A stretch of 64,000 nt of DNA from Mesostigma viride (taxonomy: Eukaryota > Streptophyta > Mesostigmatophyceae > Mesostigmatales > Mesostigmataceae), in the NCBI GenBank assembly GCA_009746045.1, contig RPFO01000667.1, positions 4,469,362 through 4,533,361 of the forward strand. The letters are read 5' to 3'. Position 1 is the first letter of the stretch; every line of letters begins with the position of its first letter. The notes beneath the pieces were generated by a model. It was given only the letters and a program-made list of their open reading frames with translations. It was not told the DNA's origin and searched no databases. Shown here piece by piece: positions 35,201 to 64,000 of this stretch. The position numbers and the translations under genes were made by a program.

Positions 35201-36645
35201 TACTGGTCACCACCTCCTCGTGGCCTCTCTCGTGATGACCCTTGATTACCTTACCCCAAAGTCTTGTGCAAATTGCCGAACCAAAGGTCTTGGGCAAATT
35301 ACCCAGCCCAAGGCATTGTACAGATTAAGGAACCCAAGCTGTTGTACAAAAGCACCCTTGCATGCCCACGCGCTCACCTCGTGGTGATGACGACGCCCAT
35401 CGCATGCTGGATCTGGCGGGGGGCGGCACACAAGGGACCCAAGCGGGGCGGGGTGGGAAGAGGGGTGGGAGGGAGAGGAAAGGCATGGGGCACACACCGG
35501 CACACAGATGCAAGCTGTAAGGTGCGCGAGCACGCAGGTACAAGCCAATCGACAACTGGGTGCGCACATGGGCACAGATGGGCGCACCCACGGACCCATA
35601 CGCGCGCACATAGGCACACGGATACAGAAACCCCAGACACAGACACACGTCATCGGTGTTATCAGCATTTCTTGAACTGGCTAACAGCAAGAGACCTGCG
35701 CACGTCAGCCACACAAACAGGTGTGTGTTGGGACATGCACATACGGGCATGCAACCGAGCACGAACCCAACTGGGTGGCAGTGGCATAATAGGCAGAGAA
35801 CCATTCGCTGACACCGCTCTCATGCATGAACTGATCTTTCTTGATTAGATCGATACAACCTGGTATAGCAGAACGAAATGGATACCATTCCCCCCCCCCC
35901 CCCCCCAAACGGCCAAGCACCCACAGTAGGCGCCTGTGATATTAAGCAAACGCCTGTGATATTAAGTAAACGCCTGTGAGGTCAAGGCCAAGGGTGACGC
36001 TAGTGAGATGAAGGCAGCATACTTCATCCTGCGTTGTCCGCTTCGTCAGCTGGTAGCGAATGTTGGGTTCCGCATCGTTGATGACAAGCTCTTTGGACAC
36101 TGGCTCCTCCGCCTCCGGCTTCAGCGCAGCCGTGGGCTTGACCGGGGGGATGATGCCTTTCTCGGCCAACGTCTGGAAAAAAATACCAGTAAACAGAGAC
36201 ATTGCATCAGGACAGTAATGAGGTCAACCGTTAACACGTCCGAGAACTTTTTTTCTGCCACTTTCGGTTAGTATTCGGAAACGTGATAGAAAGCAGGCTT
36301 GCTCGTCATGCGCTTCTTGGGGGCCGGCTTGGCAAAAACTATTCCAGCAAGCACAAGTGGCAAACAACTTACGGCTTTCGGGAAGTGTATCCATGACGCG
36401 TACCTCATTAATTTTAGCCGCTATCTGCAAAGCAGCTGCGGATGGGGCAAGCTGCGGTGTAGCAGTGACGCCCTGAGCGGGCACGTCCCATTTGCTTCTT
36501 CTCCTGTAGATAATAATCAAAGCATGAACGGTCAAAATGACGAAGTTAAAATAAGTATAAAGACGTCATCATTGCTGGCAGGGCGAAAACAAGCAGGTAG
36601 TCAGCGTCGCCCATGCCGTGCAAACATTTACCCCTCTTTGGACAT
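22154..36645 (-). CDS. KHDC4: KHDC4/RIK-type KH-domain RNA-binding protein
   Basis: Thirteen exons, all with GT-AG borders and matching phase: 36632-36645, 36404-36503, 36023-36172, 35378-35412, 34984-35065, 31673-31780, 30923-31000, 30244-30334, 29711-29828, 28893-29066, 26052-28473, 22865-23219, 22154-22368; total 3942 nt, 1313 aa. The start is MSKEGRRSKWDVPAQG. Residues 60-160 form the divergent first KH (ELVINDAEPNIRYQLTKR, VVITTRGRYFPPG, EKPLHLHI, LAVQGAVAMLEKIL). Residues 165-258 form the second KH, with GPDG as its GxxG loop (GRLRGPDGAYLRHIQNETG) and LAEARRLAENLVQTV. The order and wording match human KHDC4 (BLOM7) and plant RIK, which bind RNA in the nucleus and in KHDC4's case affect splicing. 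The C-terminus is also family-like: KKKRRFREF, LVDYGSDDD and a final PMPFW. The middle (residues 317-1124) is one proline/glutamine-rich exon. The first exon is only 14 nt, so the start is inferred from phase. Confidence 0.92.
22865..23219 (-). CDS. KHDC4: KHDC4/RIK exon 12
   Basis: Begins at a CAG following CACACGCAG (several CAG triplets in series, so the exact acceptor could shift by codons) and ends at CAGTCAG before GTGCGG. Encodes QQQQPGPGGASFAPQYGR and a Pro/Gly-rich stretch. Low-complexity linker between the disordered middle and the conserved tail. Confidence 0.75.
26052..28473 (-). CDS. KHDC4: KHDC4/RIK exon 11: giant Q/P-rich exon
   Basis: A 2422-nt exon coding about 807 residues of disordered sequence: repeated QQQ runs, PPP, YPG/GYPP and AAAA tracts, ending in a conserved basic GKKKRRFREFREEP box and SAGMNK. 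Other KHDC4/RIK proteins have a much shorter proline-rich segment here. CAG/CAA and CTG runs make the antisense strand open too. It accounts for over 60% of the protein. Confidence 0.85.
29294..29365 (-). mobile_element. LINE family C 3' tail, in intron 10/9 of KHDC4/RIK
   Basis: On the minus strand: GAGGACCTACACTTACATGACGCAGTC, an ACGCGTG-like spacer and an AATTAATTAATTAATT tail. Same core (CATGACGCAGTC) and tail as copies at 1530, 2303, 46403 and 63781. It lies in the intron between exons 9 and 10. Confidence 0.55.
29577..29643 (-). repeat. Decayed copy of the end of KHDC4/RIK exon 9 and its donor
   Basis: Compared with 29690-29752, the stretch shares AACTCGGCGCGCAC, the GCAGGCGG/GTAGGCGG motif and the following CCATGA phrase. 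The copy sits just downstream of the true donor within intron 9. A second short copy of the exon's other edge (CATCAGCTCGT) lies at 29895-29925. Confidence 0.65.
30244..31000 (-). CDS. KHDC4: KHDC4/RIK exons 7-8: core of the second KH domain
   Basis: Exon 7 (30923-31000) codes GYTATVFVGIEADPEFNLTG and on to GPD; exon 8 (30244-30334) codes GAYLRHIQNETGATVTLVGR and GSGNLEGGFQ. The intron splits the GxxG loop (GPD/G). This loop contacts RNA backbone in KH domains. Confidence 0.9.
31436..31460. repeat. Poly(G) run of 25
   Basis: Uninterrupted G tract in intron 6 of the KHDC4/RIK gene. Shorter G or C runs occur at 29128-29142 and 35886-35906. Confidence 0.9.
32485..33475. repeat. Three diverged copies of a ~150-bp repeat in an intron
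   Basis: Copies at about 32485-32640, 32945-33095 and 33380-33475 share GGAATAGGTATTGCGTTCAG or a shortened form, TAGCTTCGGA and a following CTC/TTCC phrase. They lie in intron 5 of the KHDC4/RIK gene and have no recognised coding content. Confidence 0.6.
33757..34115. repeat. CCCA/CCCT tetranucleotide array
   Basis: (CCCA)n from 33757 to about 33905, mixed CCCG/CCCAT units to 33980, (CCCT)n to 34080, then CCCA again. Lies in intron 5 of the KHDC4/RIK gene. Open frames across it (HPPT, GGWV, GREG) are products of the repeat. Confidence 0.95.
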
Positions 36646-37952
36646 GGCGCTGTAGCCTCAGCGCTTCTATTGTGATCGCCAATTTACATCAGGCGCTTTC
36701 TAAGGTCGTGCCGCGGAAGACGGCGCTAACAAAAAGATGCCTATCTAGCTATGGCAGACTGCCATGCCAGCGACTTCTGAGTGGTGTCCCACCCGCAAAG
36801 ACCTGATCTCTTCTAATGACTCCATGTCCAGCCTGTAGACAGTAAAACCAAGACCTGTACCTTACCAGCGCGCGCCATGTCGAAAGATCGTGAATCAGTA
36901 TGGCCTTTATTACCCACGCGGCGCGGCGCGGCCCGGCCTGGCCTGCACGCCATTAATTATCAGCCCTGCCCAGTGCCCACACCCCTCGGTGTCACTCCCG
37001 AGCCCAGGTGTCAACTGCCAACGCCTCCCAGTACTAACTCGGCCGTACCATATACGGTGAATCTGTGATGATGCGCAGCATAAGATATTCTCGGCATTTT
37101 GCCAGCCCTGTGCATTTCTTTCCTGATATATGAGGCTGCCATTGTTGTCTCTCTGGTGTCGAAGATATGGTTGCCGCACTGGCTTGAAACAGGAATGTGC
37201 GAGTGGCATGAGGCGCAGGAATGGTTTTCGGCAATCGGCCGGGTTATGTTTGAGAATGGGCAGATATCTAAACTAAATATGTCAGTCGCTTGGCGATCGC
37301 AGTGCGATTAAACCGCATGCAACGTAGTTTTATTTGCAATGCCCATAAAGTGAATTAATTATCACTAGACCTTGCCAGAGCCTTTGCCACATCAATATCA
37401 TCACAGGGGGAAATGAAGAAGGTCGAAGCAAAAAAGAAGCGACACATATATAGCTCGGGACTTGCGGGATGCGGTGGCAAAGGAGAGGAATTGCCAAAGA
37501 AAAACGCAGGCGAGGTAAGGGACCGTGTTACTTGTAATTCTTGCTGTGTGTATATGAGCATGCCCATTTTAGGATTATCCATGAGAGAAGTTCGCCCTAT
37601 TCCTTGTGCTATCATATAATATGCAAGCCTTGCTGTCGGGGGCACAAGCCTATCGTGAATGTTGGTAACAGCACGTAAGACCCTCGTCAAGCATCATAAG
37701 TAACGAAATGATCGCGCATTCTTAATTGCCCACGACTGCCTGAATCATGCTAGCCTGCCATACGCTTGCGCCGCTGTCATACATGTGCCTCGCCAGCCTC
37801 GCTGTAGTTCTACAGCTTTAATATAAGACGTGTATCTGCTGACAACTGCTGCGGTACCATCAGGATTCCAAAGAGTACAGCATTACAAAAAATGGGTCAG
37901 TATATGCAGGCGAATCATATGTACGGTGGCGCAATCATTTTAAAGTGCGTGC

Positions 37953-37989
<37 letters not shown>

Positions 37990-39215
37990 GAAAAAGCTTT
38001 GTTTTTCCTTAAAAGAGCTTAGTAGCTCGCTTTTTTTTCAATTATGTGTGCTTGGTGAGTTAAAATTCCACTCTCTGTGCAAGACTCGAGCAATGCATTG
38101 CCCCGGCCTTCAAGCCCCTCTGTGTGGCTGTGTGTCCTTTCACGTGTCCAGTCCCATCCCACAACTGTAAGCTACATGCATGGACCATGCGGAACGGTGG
38201 ACGCACCGGCACTGGTCTGCTTGGAAGTCATCCCTGCTGTGGTCTAGAAACTTTATTGCTGCCTTTGCAATCAATGGTGGGGCTGGACTCCACCGTTTCA
38301 GTCAGTCGGCACCCGGTCGTAAGGCTAAGGGTTTAGGGTTTAGTCACCACCAGTGGTTATAGTGACCACCGCTCCAGCCCACACCCGTTTTTCGCTTGGC
38401 TTGTGAGGTCTACCTGTCACCCCCCTGTGACATGTGAAAGTGCACTGGAGCTCCTTGTTCCATGTCCCGTGGACCACCCTCACATTCGCATTTCAGCTAA
38501 TATTAGATGTGGAAGTAGTCACGTGCGTGCTTGGGCTGGTAGATCTCCCCCTCTTATGCCTTACGCATCCATGCTGACTTGCGCTCTCGTGCGCATTGGT
38601 TCCACTCAAGTGTATTTTGAAACACAGTCTCCCCCCACCTTCACTCTTGTATATCCTCCCCCACCTGGATGCCTCCTACTTCTTGAGATCTCCATCCCTC
38701 CTGCCCGCAACTTGTCCAACTGTGCCAGGAGGTTAGGTGGCCCAATTGCGACCCCATCTAGCTCCCCCTGGCTACCTCCGACCTCGGACTTCCAATCTCC
38801 GACCTCCGACCTCCGACCTCCGACCTCCGACCTCCGACCTCCGACCTCCGACCTCCGACCTCCGACCTCCGACCTCCGACCTCCGACCTCCGACCTCCGA
38901 CCTCCGACCTCCGACCTCCGACCTCCGACCTCCGACCTCCGACCTCCGACCTCCGACCTCCGACCTCCGACCTCCGACTTCCTACCTCCGACCTCCTACC
39001 TCCGACCTCCGACCTCCGACCTCCGACCTCCGACCTCCGACCTCCTACTTCCTTCCTCCACCTCCACATCCACATCCAGCTCCACCTCCACCTCCATCCC
39101 CACCTCCACCTCCACCTTACGCGAGCAGGTGGTCCACTGTCCTATTGTCACCCCTGCAACAATCTGTGACCCCTGTCTTCCTCATGCCCGCCTGCTCGCT
39201 CACCTCCACCCCTCC
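36646..39215. other. Divergent intergenic region
   Basis: Separates the starts of the KHDC4/RIK gene (minus) and the helicase gene (plus), 2.57 kb, so both promoters must be here or in unseen upstream exons. It contains a (GT)n tract at 37945-37988, a short AAGGGTTTAGGGTTTAG telomere-like stretch at 38326-38342 and a heptanucleotide array at 38787-39050. No further gene is recognised. Confidence 0.55.
38787..39050. repeat. 7-bp minisatellite (CCGACCT)n
   Basis: About 36 units of a heptamer with a few TACCTCC/GACTTCC variants, 165 bp upstream of the helicase start codon. Three units make 21 nt, so all frames give a 7-residue repeat; the frame encoding PTSDLRP is open from 38403 and in phase with the start at 39216. 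Confidence 0.9.
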
Positions 39216-63642
<24,427 letters not shown>

Positions 63643-63724
63643 GTGGGCGCACGGAAATCATGCAGCAGGGACTTGCGAGCATACAGCTCTTGATGCCTTA
63701 GACGTAATGGCTGTCTCTTGTCTG

Positions 63725-63781
63725 TTGAGAACTTATGGCCACGTGACGCAGTCTATGTGATAATTAATTAATTAATTAATG
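63725..63781 (+). mobile_element. LINE family C 3' tail
   Basis: TTGAGAACTTATGGCCACGT, GACGCAGTC and then (TAAT)n. Matches the 3' UTR of the copies at 1500 and 2310 (GAGGACTTATGGTCACGTGA). Confidence 0.6.
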
Positions 63782-64000
63782 GCCAGGTGGCCTTCAGCTA
63801 TGTTCTATTGCCATACACTAGCTTGACCGAACATGCGCAGCTGTCGGATGCAGCCATGTAATGGACAGTTTTTTCACTTTCGCACAGGGCCTTTGGAGTA
63901 CACTCCTTGAAGGTGACTCCGCTGCCAGGGGGCTCACTTTCAGGGATTGTGGCGTGTTCATGCACTTCAAAGCTCTTGAAGATCTACTCTTGATGTGGTC
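63782..64000 (+). other. Start of the next helicase intron/exon, unresolved
   Basis: CGCACAG at 63881-63887 is a fair splice acceptor and its phase would fit (AG plus G), but the resulting AFGVHSLKVTPLPGG does not resemble the ILVFLPG segment expected next. The exon may be short (donor-like GTACAC or GTGACT follow) or lie further on. Confidence 0.3.

Overview
The window is nuclear DNA of a eukaryote, most likely a green alga (chlorophyte) or a close plant-lineage relative. Support: two intron-rich genes whose best family matches include plant proteins (RIK/KHDC4 and a DExH helicase like plant DExH7), a block of plant/algal-type telomere repeat (TTTAGGG), copia-type and LINE retroelements, moderate-to-high GC exons and a very heavy load of simple repeats. 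I cannot name the genus. There is no sign of bacterial gene organisation.

Layout. (1) 1-18600 is a retrotransposon graveyard. A plus-strand LINE relic (LINE-A, about 2544-16859) is split by an almost intact copia-like LTR retrotransposon (4294-12313, 5-bp target duplication GATAT) and by a minus-strand LINE (LINE-B, 12404-16533, 12-bp target duplication). Removing both insertions puts LINE-A back in one reading frame across both junctions. Two inverted 3' ends of a third LINE family lie at 1289-1545 and 2303-2543. (2) 18608-21645 is a 3-kb tetranucleotide satellite, of which about 1.45 kb is purely A/G on one strand. (3) 22154-36645 (minus) is a 13-exon gene for a KHDC4/RIK-type KH-domain protein (1313 aa, all phases consistent). 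(4) 36646-39215 is a divergent intergenic region ending in a 7-bp minisatellite just upstream of the next gene. (5) 39216 to beyond 63642 (plus) is a DExH-box RNA helicase gene with 20 phase-consistent exons in view (about 1161 codons): C2H2 finger, dsRBD-like, UBA, RWD, then helicase motifs I to III; its 3' part runs off the window.

The two genes are divergent and both act on RNA (a KH splicing-type factor and a DHX57/DHX29-type helicase). Their introns are what is most unusual. Nearly every large helicase intron carries its own private tandem array (5, 10, 18, 21, 23, 43, 48, 103-bp units, TTG, telomere repeat), one intron holds a 388-bp perfect-size inverted repeat made from a retroelement protease fragment, and at least six exons have decayed copies of their own edge, splice site included, in the neighbouring intron. 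Two helicase introns need GC donors to keep frame.
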